Shown here: positions 24,782 through 33,351 of the stretch, piece by piece | How the letters are laid out: each line of letters opens with the position of its first letter | How positions within the stretch are numbered: the stretch's first letter is position 1 | Source: Paenarthrobacter aurescens | Lineage (GTDB): Bacteria > Actinomycetota > Actinomycetes > Actinomycetales > Micrococcaceae | NCBI RefSeq assembly: GCF_025421775.1 | Contig: NZ_JAOEFX010000003.1 | Location: 124,001-188,000, forward strand | Length of the DNA: 64,000 nucleotides | Direction of reading: 5' to 3' | Notes under the pieces: generated by a model | Told to the model about the DNA's origin: nothing | What the model saw: the letters and a program-made list of their open reading frames with translations, nothing else | Databases searched by the model: none | Translations under genes and position numbers: made by a program

Positions 24782-25732
24782 CTAGAAGTAGTAGGGGAAG
24801 GCGGACCAGTCGGGGTCGCGCTTCTGAAGGAATGCTTCCTTGCCTTCCACGGCCTCGTCCGTCATGTACGCAAGACGGGTGGCTTCGCCGGCAAAGACCT
24901 GCTGCCCGGCCAATCCATCATCGGCCAGGTTGAAGGCGAACTTGAGCATGCGGATGGCTTGCGGGGACTGGCGGGCGATGTCGGCCGCGTACTCCAGTGC
25001 GACTTCCTCGAGGCGCTCGTGGTCCACGGCCTCGTTGACAGCCCCCATCCTGACCATGTCTTCGGCGGAGTATTCGCGTGCCAGAAAGAAGATTTCCCGT
25101 GCGGCTTTCTGCCCGATCTGGCGGGCCAGCAGAGCAGAGCCGTATCCGGCGTCGAAACTTCCCACCGTGGCATCCGTCTGCTTGAACTTGCCGTGCTCGC
25201 GCGAGGCGATGGTGAGGTCGCTGACCACGTGCAAGGAGTGGCCGCCGCCTGCCGCCCAGCCATTGACGACGGCGATGACCACCTTGGGCATGGTCCGCAT
25301 GAGCCGCTGGACTTCCAGGATGTGGAGGCGACCGGCGCGGGCGGGGTCGATGGTCTCCTGGGTGTCACCTTCTGCGTACCTGTAACCGTCGCGCCCACGG
25401 ATCCTCTGGTCGCCACCAGAGCAGAACGAGTGCCCGCCGTCCTTCTCCGATGGACCGTTGCCCGTGAGCAACACCGTGGCGACGTCCGGGGTCATGCGGG
25501 CGTGGTCCATGGCACGGTAGAGCTCGTCAACCGTGCCCGGGCGGAAGGCGTTGCGGACTTCGGGGCGGTCGAACGCGATCCGTACCGTGGGGAGGTCTTT
25601 GACTGTTCCGTCCGCAGACCGCTCAACCTGCCGGTGGTATGTCATGTCCTTGAAGTCATCGAAGCCGGAAACGGTGCGCCAGCGCGAAGGGTCAAAGATG
25701 TCGGAAACCTTGGCAGGGAGTTGGTTGTTCAC
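24782..25732 (-). CDS. menB: 1,4-dihydroxy-2-naphthoyl-CoA synthase
   Basis: A 316-residue crotonase-fold enzyme. It carries MenB features: FCSGGDQRIRG (oxyanion loop), GWAAGGGHSLHVVSDLTIAS, the DAGYGSALLAR segment and the C-terminal KRDPDWSAFPYYF. It closes o-succinylbenzoyl-CoA to DHNA-CoA. The GTG start at 25732 has TAGACT exactly 6 nt upstream, which suggests leaderless initiation of the menB-menE-menA transcript. Confidence 0.96.
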   Translation of the reverse strand: MNNQLPAKVSDIFDPSRWRTVSGFDDFKDMTYHRQVERSADGTVKDLPTVRIAFDRPEVRNAFRPGTVDELYRAMDHARMTPDVATVLLTGNGPSEKDGGHSFCSGGDQRIRGRDGYRYAEGDTQETIDPARAGRLHILEVQRLMRTMPKVVIAVVNGWAAGGGHSLHVVSDLTIASREHGKFKQTDATVGSFDAGYGSALLARQIGQKAAREIFFLAREYSAEDMVRMGAVNEAVDHERLEEVALEYAADIARQSPQAIRMLKFAFNLADDGLAGQQVFAGEATRLAYMTDEAVEGKEAFLQKRDPDWSAFPYYF

Positions 25733-25753
25733 AGTCCGAGTCTAGTAATGGCC

Positions 25754-26191
25754 TCAGCTGATGCAGAACTCGTTGCCCTCCGGGTCGGCCATGGTGTGCC
25801 ATTCGTGGGGTCCTTGGTTTGCGGTCCACAGGTGCTTGGCACCGCGGGTCTCGAGCTGTTTCCGCACGTCATCCTTGTCCCGGCCGTCCAGACGTACGTC
25901 CCAGTGCACCCGGTTCTTGACGGACTTGTCGTTGGGGTCTGTTTGGAAAAGGATCCTGCGGCCGGTCTTGGGGTCTCTGTCTTCGGCGGGCACGATCGCG
26001 CACCCCTCGGCCCATACCAGCTTGCCGTTGTGGGTGATGGTTTGGTCCTCTGTTGCGAACCCCTGCTCGATCATGGAGCGGATGAACGCCTCGTCCTGTG
26101 GCTCCACGCTCCACTCGAGGGTTTCAGCCCACCAGTCGGCGAGGTCATGCGGGTTCTTGCAGTCCACTGCGATCTGGATGTTGAGTGTCAT
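25754..26191 (-). CDS. VOC (glyoxalase-like) family protein
   Basis: A 145-residue protein with the paired betaalphabetabetabeta modules of the VOC superfamily, close to the actinobacterial glyoxalase_6-like group: IQIAVDCKNPHDLADWWAET at the start, HWDVRLDG in the middle and the C-terminal DPEGNEFCIS with the metal-ligand Glu. Substrate unknown. I prefer ATG 26191, which has TAGCGT 7 nt upstream; a start at 26242 would add 17 non-conserved residues. Confidence 0.82.
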   Translation of the reverse strand: MTLNIQIAVDCKNPHDLADWWAETLEWSVEPQDEAFIRSMIEQGFATEDQTITHNGKLVWAEGCAIVPAEDRDPKTGRRILFQTDPNDKSVKNRVHWDVRLDGRDKDDVRKQLETRGAKHLWTANQGPHEWHTMADPEGNEFCIS

Positions 26192-26257
26192 GCGTTTCAC
26201 GCTATTCCCGACGGCGGTGGCTGGGTAGGGTGATGCGGTCACCTTTCGTCCGGGTTT

Positions 26258-26323
26258 CCCAGCTGGGTCGCGTTTAAGCGCGTTTGGGCGCTAAAAACGT
26301 GCCTTAAATGCGACTCAGTTGGG
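26258..26323. repeat. imperfect 66-nt inverted repeat
   Basis: Arms 26258-26278 (CCCAGCTGGGTCGCGTTTAAG read 5'->3' less its last base exceeds nothing else nearby) and 26303-26323 are complementary at 18 of 21 positions; all three exceptions become G-U pairs in plus-strand RNA but C-A mismatches in minus-strand RNA. It overlaps the end of the CPBP gene. It may be a terminator or a dispersed repeat. Confidence 0.55.
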
Positions 26324-27043
26324 TAGGAGTTCGGGCGGGATGGCGTAGATGAGGACCACGGCCATCAGGTTCTTGGCGGCGTGGACGAAGTAGGAGAACA
26401 TCAGGTTCTTCCCCGTCCACACATACACCGCCACCAGCACCACGGCCATCCCCAGGTAGGGTGCCAAAGCGGACAGGACCAATCCTTCGCGTCCCACCAC
26501 GTGGATTGAGGCGAAGACCACCACGGAGATCACACAGCAGATCCAGATGTTCAGGTACTGCGACAACTTCCCGATCAGCAGATGCCGGAACAGGTACTCC
26601 TCAACGAACGGGCCCAGGACCACCAGCAGCGGCACCATCAGCCAGGCAGGCACCTGTTGCAACAGTCCCTGGATGCCGAGTTGGTTCTCTGAGCTTTGCG
26701 CAGTACCAAAAGCCGCCACCAAAATGGCTGTGAGGATCAACATCACCACAATGGCCAAGGGGATCATGCCCAGCGTGAACCACGGCCGTGTGCCCAGGAT
26801 CTTCACGTCCCGGCCCACTACGCGCCAGGCTGACGCCACCGCAAAAATTCCGACGCCGGCATAGAAGAGGGCGTTGACGGCATAGGACGCGGTGGCAGGC
26901 TCGGGAAACAGCTGAAGCATCAGCCGTTCCACGCTTTCGCCCGCCAGAGTGAAATAGGCAGTGAAGCCCAGGTAGACGGTTACCGCGATGGCATCGAGGG
27001 CAGTGAATCTGTACAGAGATGCCCGGGTGGAGAGTGTGCCCAT
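26315..27043 (-). CDS. CPBP family intramembrane metalloprotease
   Basis: A 242-residue membrane protein with about seven hydrophobic helices and the CPBP/CAAX-protease-like motifs: EEYLFRH (about 148-154, EExxxR), a downstream FASIHVV and FSYFVHAAKN, giving the glutamates and histidines of the glutamic/metallo-type site. Members process prenylated or peptide substrates or act in bacteriocin immunity; the role here is unknown. TAGGCT lies 6 nt upstream of the ATG. The gene is divergent from the metal ABC transporter with only 51 bp between start codons. Confidence 0.85.
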   Translation of the reverse strand: MGTLSTRASLYRFTALDAIAVTVYLGFTAYFTLAGESVERLMLQLFPEPATASYAVNALFYAGVGIFAVASAWRVVGRDVKILGTRPWFTLGMIPLAIVVMLILTAILVAAFGTAQSSENQLGIQGLLQQVPAWLMVPLLVVLGPFVEEYLFRHLLIGKLSQYLNIWICCVISVVVFASIHVVGREGLVLSALAPYLGMAVVLVAVYVWTGKNLMFSYFVHAAKNLMAVVLIYAIPPELLPN

Positions 27044-27094
27044 GTGACCAGCCTAGCTTTGCTGGGTGGCCCATGCTTGGCTACACTTTTCGGT

Positions 27095-28039
27095 ATGCCT
27101 AACTTTTCGTTTCGGCGCGCCAAAGATGTCCGCCGTTTCGCCTCGGTCCTGATCGCGATTTCACTTGCCCTGGGGGCATCCGCCTGTGGTGGAAACTCCT
27201 CTGCGGGAGGTGATGACAAGCCGGTGGTGCTCACAACATTCACAGTGTTGGCAGACGTGGCCAAGAATGTTGCCGGTGACAAGCTCCGTGTCGAGTCCAT
27301 CACCAAGCCCGGGGCCGAAATCCACGGTTACGAGCCGACGCCGGGTGACATCCGCAAAGCCGCGCAAGCTGACCTCATCCTGGACAACGGACTGAACCTC
27401 GAAGCCTGGTTCGCGCAGTTCGTCGAAGACCTGGACGTGCCGCACGCAGTAGTCAGCGATGGCGTGGAGGTCATGCCCATCGCCGAGGACACCTATCAGG
27501 GCAAGCCGAACCCGCATGCTTGGATGTCGCCCAAGAACGTCCAGATCTACGCCGACAACATGGCCAGGGCGTTCGCCAAGCTGGACCCATCGCACGCTTC
27601 GGAATTCGAGGCCAATGCCAAGGCTTACAACGCCCAGCTCCAAACCGTGCAGGACGAGATGGTGTCCAAGCTGTCCGTCCTGTCTGAGAAGCAGCGGGCG
27701 TTGGTCACCTGCGAAGGCGCGTTTTCCTACCTGGCACGCGATGCCGGCCTCAAGGAGGTCTACATCTGGGCGGTGAATGCTGAACAGCAGGCCACGCCGC
27801 AACAAATCACGCGGGCCATCGAATTCGTGAAGGACAACAAGGTGCCGGCCGTGTTCTGCGAATCCACAGTTTCGGACGCCCCCATGCAACAAGTGGTGGG
27901 TGCCACGGATGCCAAGTTCGGCGGTGTGCTCTACGTCGATTCCCTTTCCGAAGCGGACGGCCCCGTTCCCACGTACCTGGACCTCATGCGCCATGACGCC
28001 AAGGTCATCACCACGGCACTCACAGGAGGAACCACATGA
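27095..28039 (+). CDS. metal ABC transporter substrate-binding lipoprotein (Mn/Zn/Fe type)
   Basis: A 314-residue cluster-9 (TroA/ZnuA/PsaA-type) binding protein. A basic N-terminus and hydrophobic core lead to the lipobox GASAC (C31). Metal-ligand positions are visible as IHGYEPTPGD, NPHAWMSP, TCEGAFSYLARDAGL and the C-terminal YVDSLSE. There is no His-rich loop, which argues slightly for Mn or Fe over Zn. Candidate promoter TTGCTG (27060) and TACACT (27082-27087) place the RNA start at the ATG, a leaderless mRNA. Its end overlaps the ATPase gene by four bases. Confidence 0.9.
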   Translation: MPNFSFRRAKDVRRFASVLIAISLALGASACGGNSSAGGDDKPVVLTTFTVLADVAKNVAGDKLRVESITKPGAEIHGYEPTPGDIRKAAQADLILDNGLNLEAWFAQFVEDLDVPHAVVSDGVEVMPIAEDTYQGKPNPHAWMSPKNVQIYADNMARAFAKLDPSHASEFEANAKAYNAQLQTVQDEMVSKLSVLSEKQRALVTCEGAFSYLARDAGLKEVYIWAVNAEQQATPQQITRAIEFVKDNKVPAVFCESTVSDAPMQQVVGATDAKFGGVLYVDSLSEADGPVPTYLDLMRHDAKVITTALTGGTT

Positions 28040-28770
28040 GCACCCCCGCGATCGCTGTTGAGAACGTCACGGTCCATTACGGTGAGGTCCTGGCGCTGGA
28101 CTCTGCTTCCCTGACCTTGGAGCATTCCAGGATCTGTGGCCTGGTAGGCATGAACGGCTCGGGCAAGTCCACGCTGTTCAAGGTCATCATGGGAATGGTG
28201 AAACCGGATTCGGGCCGGGTGCTCATCAACGGGGAGCCGCCGGTGAAGATGCGCAAGGATGCGGGGATCGGCTACGTTCCCCAAAGCGAGGACGTGGACT
28301 GGGCGTTCCCCTTGTCCGTCCGGGACGTGGTGATGATGGGCCGCTACGGGCACTTGGGATTCACCCGCCGGCCCCGCAAAGCCGACCGGGACGCCGTCGA
28401 GCATGCTTTGGAACGCGTGGAGCTGGGCGAGTACGCCGACCGGCAGATCGGTCAGCTGTCCGGCGGGCAGAAAAAGCGGGCTTTCGTTGCTCGCGGCATT
28501 GCGCAAGGCGCCACCATGATGCTGCTGGATGAGCCGTTCGCGGGCGTGGACAAGCGGTCCGAGGCCACCATCACCAGGCTCCTTCGCGAGCTTGCGGCAG
28601 ACGGCGCCACCATCCTGATCTCCACGCACGACCTCCACGCCCTGCCCCAACTCTGCGACGAGGCTGTGCTGCTGATGCGTAAGGTGTTGATGCACGGAAG
28701 CCCGGACACCGTACTGCAACCGGAGAACCTGGCCATGGCCTTCGGCCTCGACGTCATGAACAGGGGCTAA
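28036..28770 (+). CDS. metal ABC transporter ATP-binding protein
   Basis: A 244-residue ABC ATPase. Walker A GMNGSGKST (about 38-46), Q-loop YVPQSEDVDW, signature LSGGQKKR, Walker B MMLLDEPF and the switch histidine in ISTHD are intact. The VPQ(S)EDVDW(A)FP motif is typical of Mn/Zn transporter ATPases. It starts inside the binding-protein stop (ATGA) and ends 3 nt before the permease gene, forming a three-gene operon for import of a divalent metal. Confidence 0.93.
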   Translation: MSTPAIAVENVTVHYGEVLALDSASLTLEHSRICGLVGMNGSGKSTLFKVIMGMVKPDSGRVLINGEPPVKMRKDAGIGYVPQSEDVDWAFPLSVRDVVMMGRYGHLGFTRRPRKADRDAVEHALERVELGEYADRQIGQLSGGQKKRAFVARGIAQGATMMLLDEPFAGVDKRSEATITRLLRELAADGATILISTHDLHALPQLCDEAVLLMRKVLMHGSPDTVLQPENLAMAFGLDVMNRG

Positions 28771-28773
28771 GCC

Positions 28774-29637
28774 ATGGAATTCCTGCTGGAACCCCTCACC
28801 TACGACTTCATGGTCCGGGCCCTCGCAACCACGGCCATCGCCGCCGTGGTCTGCGCCGTCCTCAGCTGCTGGCTCGTGCTCATTGGCTGGTCCCTCATGG
28901 GCGACGCCGTCTCGCATGCGGTGCTCCCCGGCGTGGTCCTCGCGTACATCGTGGGTGCGCCCTTCGCGCTGGGTGCGCTGGTGTTCGCGCTGATCGCGGT
29001 GACGCTGATCGGAGTGGTCCGCAATACCAGCCGGGTGAAAGAGGACGCTGCGATTGGCATCGTCTTCACCTCCCTGTTTGCTCTTGGACTGGTGCTGATC
29101 TCCGTAACGCCAAGCCAGACCGACCTGAACCACATCATCTTCGGCAACCTGCTGGGCGTCAGCGTCCCTGACCTCATCCAGGTGGTGGTCCTGGGTGTAG
29201 TGGCTTTCGCCATTTTGATCCTCAAACGCCGCGACCTCACGCTCTATGCGTTCGATCCCACCCATGCCCACGCCATCGGCCTGTCACCCAAACGGCTCGG
29301 CGCCCTGCTCCTGGGCCTGCTGGCGCTGACCTCCGTGGTGGCCCTGCAGACTGTGGGCGTGGTGCTGGTGGTCGCCATGCTGATCATTCCGGGCGCCACC
29401 GCCTATTTGCTGACGGACCGGTTCTCCCGGATGCTGGTCATCGCTCCCGTCATCTCAGTGGTGTGTTCCGTGGCCGGGATTTACCTCAGCTACTACCTCG
29501 ATACGGCGTCGGGGGCCATGGTGGTCCTCACCCAAGGTGTGGTGTTCGCCGTCGTGTACTTGTTCAGTCCACGGCAGGGACTCATCGGTACCCGGCTCGC
29601 GAAGGCCCGCCGGAAGCGGGCCGTCGCAACGGTCTAA
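28774..29637 (+). CDS. metal ABC transporter permease (ABC-3 family)
   Basis: A 287-residue integral membrane protein with eight or nine helices, matching the ABC-3/ZnuB/MntB family: GWSLMGDAVSHAVLPGV early, the FDPTHAHAIGLS segment around residue 160, and VALQTVGVVLVVAMLIIPGATA, which contributes the metal path. It completes the transporter. Its stop codon overlaps the convergent DUF4097 gene by four bases. Confidence 0.93.
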   Translation: MEFLLEPLTYDFMVRALATTAIAAVVCAVLSCWLVLIGWSLMGDAVSHAVLPGVVLAYIVGAPFALGALVFALIAVTLIGVVRNTSRVKEDAAIGIVFTSLFALGLVLISVTPSQTDLNHIIFGNLLGVSVPDLIQVVVLGVVAFAILILKRRDLTLYAFDPTHAHAIGLSPKRLGALLLGLLALTSVVALQTVGVVLVVAMLIIPGATAYLLTDRFSRMLVIAPVISVVCSVAGIYLSYYLDTASGAMVVLTQGVVFAVVYLFSPRQGLIGTRLAKARRKRAVATV

Positions 29638-30482
29638 GAACGCTCCACGGTGATGTCGCCATAGGCGTTGCGGGCGCGGATCTCCACTGTGTCCGTGCCC
29701 TCGCCAGGTCCGTTGGTGGCCACGAGGGCATTGAGCACGCGTCCGTACTTGGTGTTGAGGTCCAGCCACGCGGCGGTGCCTTCACGCACGCCGACGGCGA
29801 GAGTTCCCGCGGCGGTCTGGAGGGTGAGGCTCCCCGCGGCCACTTCGCCTACGGAGATGTCACCGTTGGACGATTTGACGGTGGTCGACAGGCCAGCCCG
29901 TTCCAGGGACACATCACCGTTGGCTGCGCTGACGCTGAGCTCGCCGGAAGCGTGCGAGATCCAGGTGCTGCCGTTGCCGTTCTTTACGGTGGCAACGCCG
30001 TCGATGTCCCGGATGCGGATCTTGCCTGAGCCGGTCTTGATCCGGGACCTGCCTGAGGCGCGTTCAACAGTGACGTCGCCCATGTCCGTATGGGCCCGTA
30101 GCTCGCCGCAGCTGTCGATGCGGATATGGCCCAGGTCGGTCCTTAGGTCGGCACTGGCGAATTCGCCTTCACAGCGCAGGTCTCCCATGGCGGATTTCAG
30201 CTCCAGGCTGCTGCCGATGGGAACGTCCACAGTGATCTCCACCGCGCCGCCGTCGCTGAACCAGGTGTGGCGGAATGCGGGGTGAAGCCTGACCTGCAGG
30301 CGGCCGTCCGCGTAGTCCACTGTGGTTTGTTCAGCCATTCTGACGTCCAGGCTTCGCTTGGCCTTGCGGGGCTGGACCGTCACCTCGGTATCGGAGCGGT
30401 CGCTGGCTACGATCCAAATATCGCCGCGGACGGAGACATCAACCACGACGGCGATTGGTTGGGGGGTCTGGAACGTTGCCAT
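29634..30482 (-). CDS. DUF4097 beta-strand-repeat protein
   Basis: A 282-residue protein made almost entirely of short beta-strand repeats (for example GDLRCEGEFASADL, GDVTVERASGRS, GDVSLERAGLST, GDISVGEVAAGSL), the DUF4097/adhesin-like solenoid. No signal peptide or membrane anchor, so it is probably cytosolic. It starts at ATG 30482, overlapping the stop of the upstream ribbon-helix-helix gene by one base (TGATG). This two-gene arrangement recurs in actinobacteria; I infer that the solenoid partners with the regulator, but its ligand is unknown. Confidence 0.82.
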   Translation of the reverse strand: MATFQTPQPIAVVVDVSVRGDIWIVASDRSDTEVTVQPRKAKRSLDVRMAEQTTVDYADGRLQVRLHPAFRHTWFSDGGAVEITVDVPIGSSLELKSAMGDLRCEGEFASADLRTDLGHIRIDSCGELRAHTDMGDVTVERASGRSRIKTGSGKIRIRDIDGVATVKNGNGSTWISHASGELSVSAANGDVSLERAGLSTTVKSSNGDISVGEVAAGSLTLQTAAGTLAVGVREGTAAWLDLNTKYGRVLNALVATNGPGEGTDTVEIRARNAYGDITVERS

Positions 30483-31018
30483 CAGCGTGCCCATCCTGTG
30501 AAGTTCTGCTCTCCGGGTTCGCGACGTTCTTTTCGTTGCCTGGAACCGCCGGCGTTGAGTGCCTCGGCCACGGTCCGGACCAGCCATGAGTTCACGGACA
30601 GCCCGTCCCTGCCTGCGGCCTCTTCGACTTGCTGCTTGAGATGGTCCGGAAGGCGGAGTGTGGTGCGGGAGGTGCTGGCGCCGTCGAGGTCTTCGGCCGC
30701 TATTGCAGACGCCGGCCGCTGGTTGACTGCCTCGAAGTCCCCGCTGTGCGGGTTGCTCACCACGAACTCGGGGTCGCGGCCGCGAAGCCTGAGTTCCACC
30801 GAGCCCGGGGCCAGTTCCAACGTGATCTCGCTGGCGGCATCCGAGAGCGCCTCAAGGAGGACCAGCCTGACCGTGGATTCGAGGCCGGCGGTGAGGCGTT
30901 CGCTGAGTGCGCGCGCTTCCGGTCCTCCAGCCTCTGCGGCCGTATCCAGCTGGTGTTGGACCGAGGTGACATACTGGTTCAGTTGCATGACACCAGTGTG
31001 ACGCCATGATGGTGTCAT
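30482..31018 (-). CDS. ribbon-helix-helix (HicB/Arc-like) regulator
   Basis: A ~178-residue protein. The C-terminal part (about residues 118-160) has a ribbon-helix-helix pattern: TTLRLPDHLKQQVEEAAGRD, then SVNSWLVRTVAEAL, as in HicB antitoxins and Arc repressors. The N-terminal ~110 residues are a DUF1778-unlike helical/beta region with LELAPGSVELRLRGRDPEFV. AAGGG 8 nt before ATG 31018 supports this start; ATG 30988 is an alternative. No toxin gene is adjacent, so a toxin-antitoxin role is unlikely. A strong inverted repeat overlaps the start and suggests autorepression. Confidence 0.75.
   Translation of the reverse strand: MTPSWRHTGVMQLNQYVTSVQHQLDTAAEAGGPEARALSERLTAGLESTVRLVLLEALSDAASEITLELAPGSVELRLRGRDPEFVVSNPHSGDFEAVNQRPASAIAAEDLDGASTSRTTLRLPDHLKQQVEEAAGRDGLSVNSWLVRTVAEALNAGGSRQRKERREPGEQNFTGWAR
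30987..31018. promoter_or_regulatory. candidate operator of the RHH regulator
   Basis: Half-sites ATGACACCA (30987-30995) and TGGTGTCAT (31010-31018) form a perfect 9-bp inverted repeat with 14 nt between; a third, direct half-site TGACGCCA lies at 30999-31006. It covers the start region of the RHH gene, the pattern expected for cooperative RHH binding and autoregulation. Confidence 0.6.
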
Positions 31019-31099
31019 TTCAATGCCCTTCTTAAAGAATTGGCGCCACCGGTGGTGTCCCGGCTTGACGCGACTCCTTTCGCCGGGCAGGCTGGAGCG

Positions 31100-31134
31100 A
31101 TGAAGTCTTGAGCGCAGCCCCTTTCTGCGGCTGC
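31100..31134 (+). promoter_or_regulatory. possible attenuator upstream of the ABC-F gene
   Basis: A three-codon micro-ORF ATGAAGTCTTGA (31100-31111, Met-Lys-Ser) behind GGAG is followed by two mutually exclusive stems: CGCAG/CTGCG (31113-31117, 31125-31129) and GCAGCC/GGCTGC (31114-31119, 31129-31134). This resembles translation-coupled attenuators in front of ABC-F resistance genes. Short stems keep confidence low. Confidence 0.35.
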
Positions 31135-31190
31135 ATCCCCAGTACCCACACGGCTTTCTGCCACCCACTGCGGACTTGCGAGGATTCCTC

Positions 31191-32849
31191 TTGACTGACC
31201 ACCTTCACCTTTCCGGCGTTTCCCACGGCTACGGGGACCGCGAACTCCTGCACGCCGTTGACCTCGTCATACACCACGGCGAGCACGTTGCCATTGTTGG
31301 CGAGAACGGCGCCGGCAAATCCACCCTGCTCCGGCTCATGGCCGGAGTTGAAGCGCCCGACGACGGCACTGCGGGTTTGTCCGGTAACCCCGGCTACCGC
31401 GTCGGCTACCTCGCGCAGACCCACGGGCTGGCCGAGTCATTGACGGTAGGAGATGCCATTGACTCCTCCCTGGCATCCCTGCGCTCCCTGGAAGCGCGCA
31501 TCCAGGACCTCGAAGCCGGGCTGGCGGATGCCGACGAGGAGGACCTCGAGCTCTATGGAAGCCTGCAAACGGAATACCAGCTCCGGGAGGGCTACGCCGC
31601 CGAACCCCGGGTGGAAGCGGCGCTGGACAAGCTGGGGCTGGGAGGCTTGGACCGCCGTCGAACGCTTGGATCCTTGTCCGGCGGCGAGCAGGAGCGGGTA
31701 GCGCTCGCCTGTCTCCTTGCCGATCCGGCCGAAGCGCTGCTTTTGGACGAGCCCACCAACCACTTGGACGCCAACGGGACCGCCTGGCTTGAATCGCGGT
31801 TGGCGGCCCACAAAGGGACAGTAGTGGTGGTGTCGCACGACCGTGTCCTGCTGAGGAAGGTCGCTACCACCATCATCGAAGTGGACGCTGACCGGCGGTC
31901 GGTGAACCGCTATGGGAACGGCTACGAGGGCTACCTCCGCGAGAAAGCCGCCGAACGCGCACGGTGGATCCAGCAATACGACGAATGGCTCGACGCCATG
32001 GCAGCCGAACGCCTCCAAGCCGCAACGGTGGCGGATGGCATGGGCTACGGCCGCAAACGCGACAATGACAAGATGGCGTTCGGGTTCAAGACCGGAACCT
32101 GGCAGCGTGCGGCCACCAGCAAAGTCCGCAACGCCCAGGAACGGCTGCGGAGGCTCGAGGAGAACCCAGTGGACCGGCCTCCGGTGCCCCTGACCTTGGC
32201 GGTGCCAACGGGGGCTGTGGCTGTGGCTGCCTCCGAACCCGCGCTCGAAGTCCACGGCGTCAGCGTGGCGGGCCGTCTGCAACCCAGTGACCTCAGGGTG
32301 GAAGCCGGACAAAAAGTGCTCATCACCGGTCCCAACGGAGCTGGCAAGTCCACCTTGCTCTCCGTCTTGACGGGAAACCTCCGGCCCGACGCCGGGAGCG
32401 TGACAGTCAACGGCAAGGTGGGATACCTCCAGCAGGAGCTCGAGGTTCCCTTAAGGCCGGGTTTGCGGTTGCTTCCCGCCTTCGCCGCAGGACTGGGCGG
32501 AAACATCGACGAACACGCCGAAGGTCTGCTCCGTCTTGGCCTCTTCCGCCCCTCCGAATTCCACGTCCCCGTCGGCGGCCTCTCCGCCGGGCAGCAACGC
32601 CGACTCGCCCTGGCCCGGTTGCTGCTGGGCGGGTACGACACCATGATCGTGGACGAACCCACCAACCATCTGGCACCCGTGCTGGTGGAACAACTGGAGG
32701 CTGCGCTCGCATCCTTTGCCGGGACTCTGGTGATCGTGAGCCATGACCGGGCGCTGGGGGAGTGGTTCGATCACTGTGCGGAGGCCGGTGCACGGGGTGC
32801 GGCCGGGATGTGGGTTCGGTACGGGATGCAGGACGGCGAACTGCTGTAG
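31191..32849 (+). CDS. ABC-F family ATP-binding protein
   Basis: A 552-residue protein with two ABC domains and no membrane segment. Domain 1: Walker [10 protein letters not shown], signature LSGGEQERV, Walker [13 protein letters not shown]. Domain 2: Walker [10 protein letters not shown], signature LSAGQQRRL, Walker [12 protein letters not shown]. Between them lies the P-site tRNA-interacting linker (about 250-330), rich in Arg and Ala. ABC-F proteins act on ribosomes, either in translation or antibiotic protection; the linker is compatible with the macrolide/pleuromutilin-type group but I cannot decide. TTG 31191 follows GAGGA by 7 nt. The 170-nt leader contains a possible attenuator. Confidence 0.88.
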   Translation: MTDHLHLSGVSHGYGDRELLHAVDLVIHHGEHVAIVGENGAGKSTLLRLMAGVEAPDDGTAGLSGNPGYRVGYLAQTHGLAESLTVGDAIDSSLASLRSLEARIQDLEAGLADADEEDLELYGSLQTEYQLREGYAAEPRVEAALDKLGLGGLDRRRTLGSLSGGEQERVALACLLADPAEALLLDEPTNHLDANGTAWLESRLAAHKGTVVVVSHDRVLLRKVATTIIEVDADRRSVNRYGNGYEGYLREKAAERARWIQQYDEWLDAMAAERLQAATVADGMGYGRKRDNDKMAFGFKTGTWQRAATSKVRNAQERLRRLEENPVDRPPVPLTLAVPTGAVAVAASEPALEVHGVSVAGRLQPSDLRVEAGQKVLITGPNGAGKSTLLSVLTGNLRPDAGSVTVNGKVGYLQQELEVPLRPGLRLLPAFAAGLGGNIDEHAEGLLRLGLFRPSEFHVPVGGLSAGQQRRLALARLLLGGYDTMIVDEPTNHLAPVLVEQLEAALASFAGTLVIVSHDRALGEWFDHCAEAGARGAAGMWVRYGMQDGELL

Positions 32850-32987
32850 CGGTTACGCGGTTCCCACCGTGGTGAGGCGCCCGCAAACGGATCGTAACCC
32901 CCTGTGTTGTGGGTGGAAACACGGCATCGAGCGTCCTGAAACAACGGCAGAGCACCATGGGAAGGGAGCGGCCGAAAGGACTTTCCG

Positions 32988-33335
32988 GTGATCATTCAGA
33001 ACCTCTTCCTGCAGGGCATCTACCACTTTGAAGGCGCAGGGCTGGATAAACCGGTGCCCATCCATGCCGAGCTCTCGCACTTCGTGCCCGACGGCGTTAT
33101 TAACCAAACCCTCTACTTCCGCGGAGGCAATTCGGGCGCGGAACTGATCACCGTGGTGTTGATGCGGGACCGCATTCCCATGCGCTATTTCCCCATCGGA
33201 GCCAAGAGCGATGTCCACATCCCGCTCAGGGTAGTGGAAGACACCGAGGGGGGATCGGTGATTGAGCTCTTCATTGTGGCGCCGGCCGGCATCAGGGGAT
33301 ACGTGGTGGTGGATCTGGGGATGGTGGAGCACTGA
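32988..33335 (+). CDS. conserved hypothetical protein paired with NirB-like flavoprotein
   Basis: A 115-residue, mainly beta-strand protein that I do not recognise (IIQNLFLQGIYHFEGAGL at the start; FRGGNSGAELITVVLMRD in the middle; VVVDLGMVEH at the end). No signal peptide, cysteine pair or membrane helix. GTG start preceded by AAAGGA. It lies 16 nt upstream of the NirB-like flavoprotein gene on the same strand, so the two probably form an operon; it could be a partner or accessory subunit of that protein, but this is only context. Confidence 0.6.
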   Translation: MIIQNLFLQGIYHFEGAGLDKPVPIHAELSHFVPDGVINQTLYFRGGNSGAELITVVLMRDRIPMRYFPIGAKSDVHIPLRVVEDTEGGSVIELFIVAPAGIRGYVVVDLGMVEH

Positions 33336-33351
33336 TGCAGGTGGCGCGCTG

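Noticed and set aside
24728..26233. 501-codon plus-strand frame over menB
   Set aside because: Antisense to a textbook MenB; no start signals or domains.
30482..31018. HicAB-type toxin-antitoxin system
   Set aside because: No HicA-like toxin is adjacent; the partner is a DUF4097 beta-solenoid protein.
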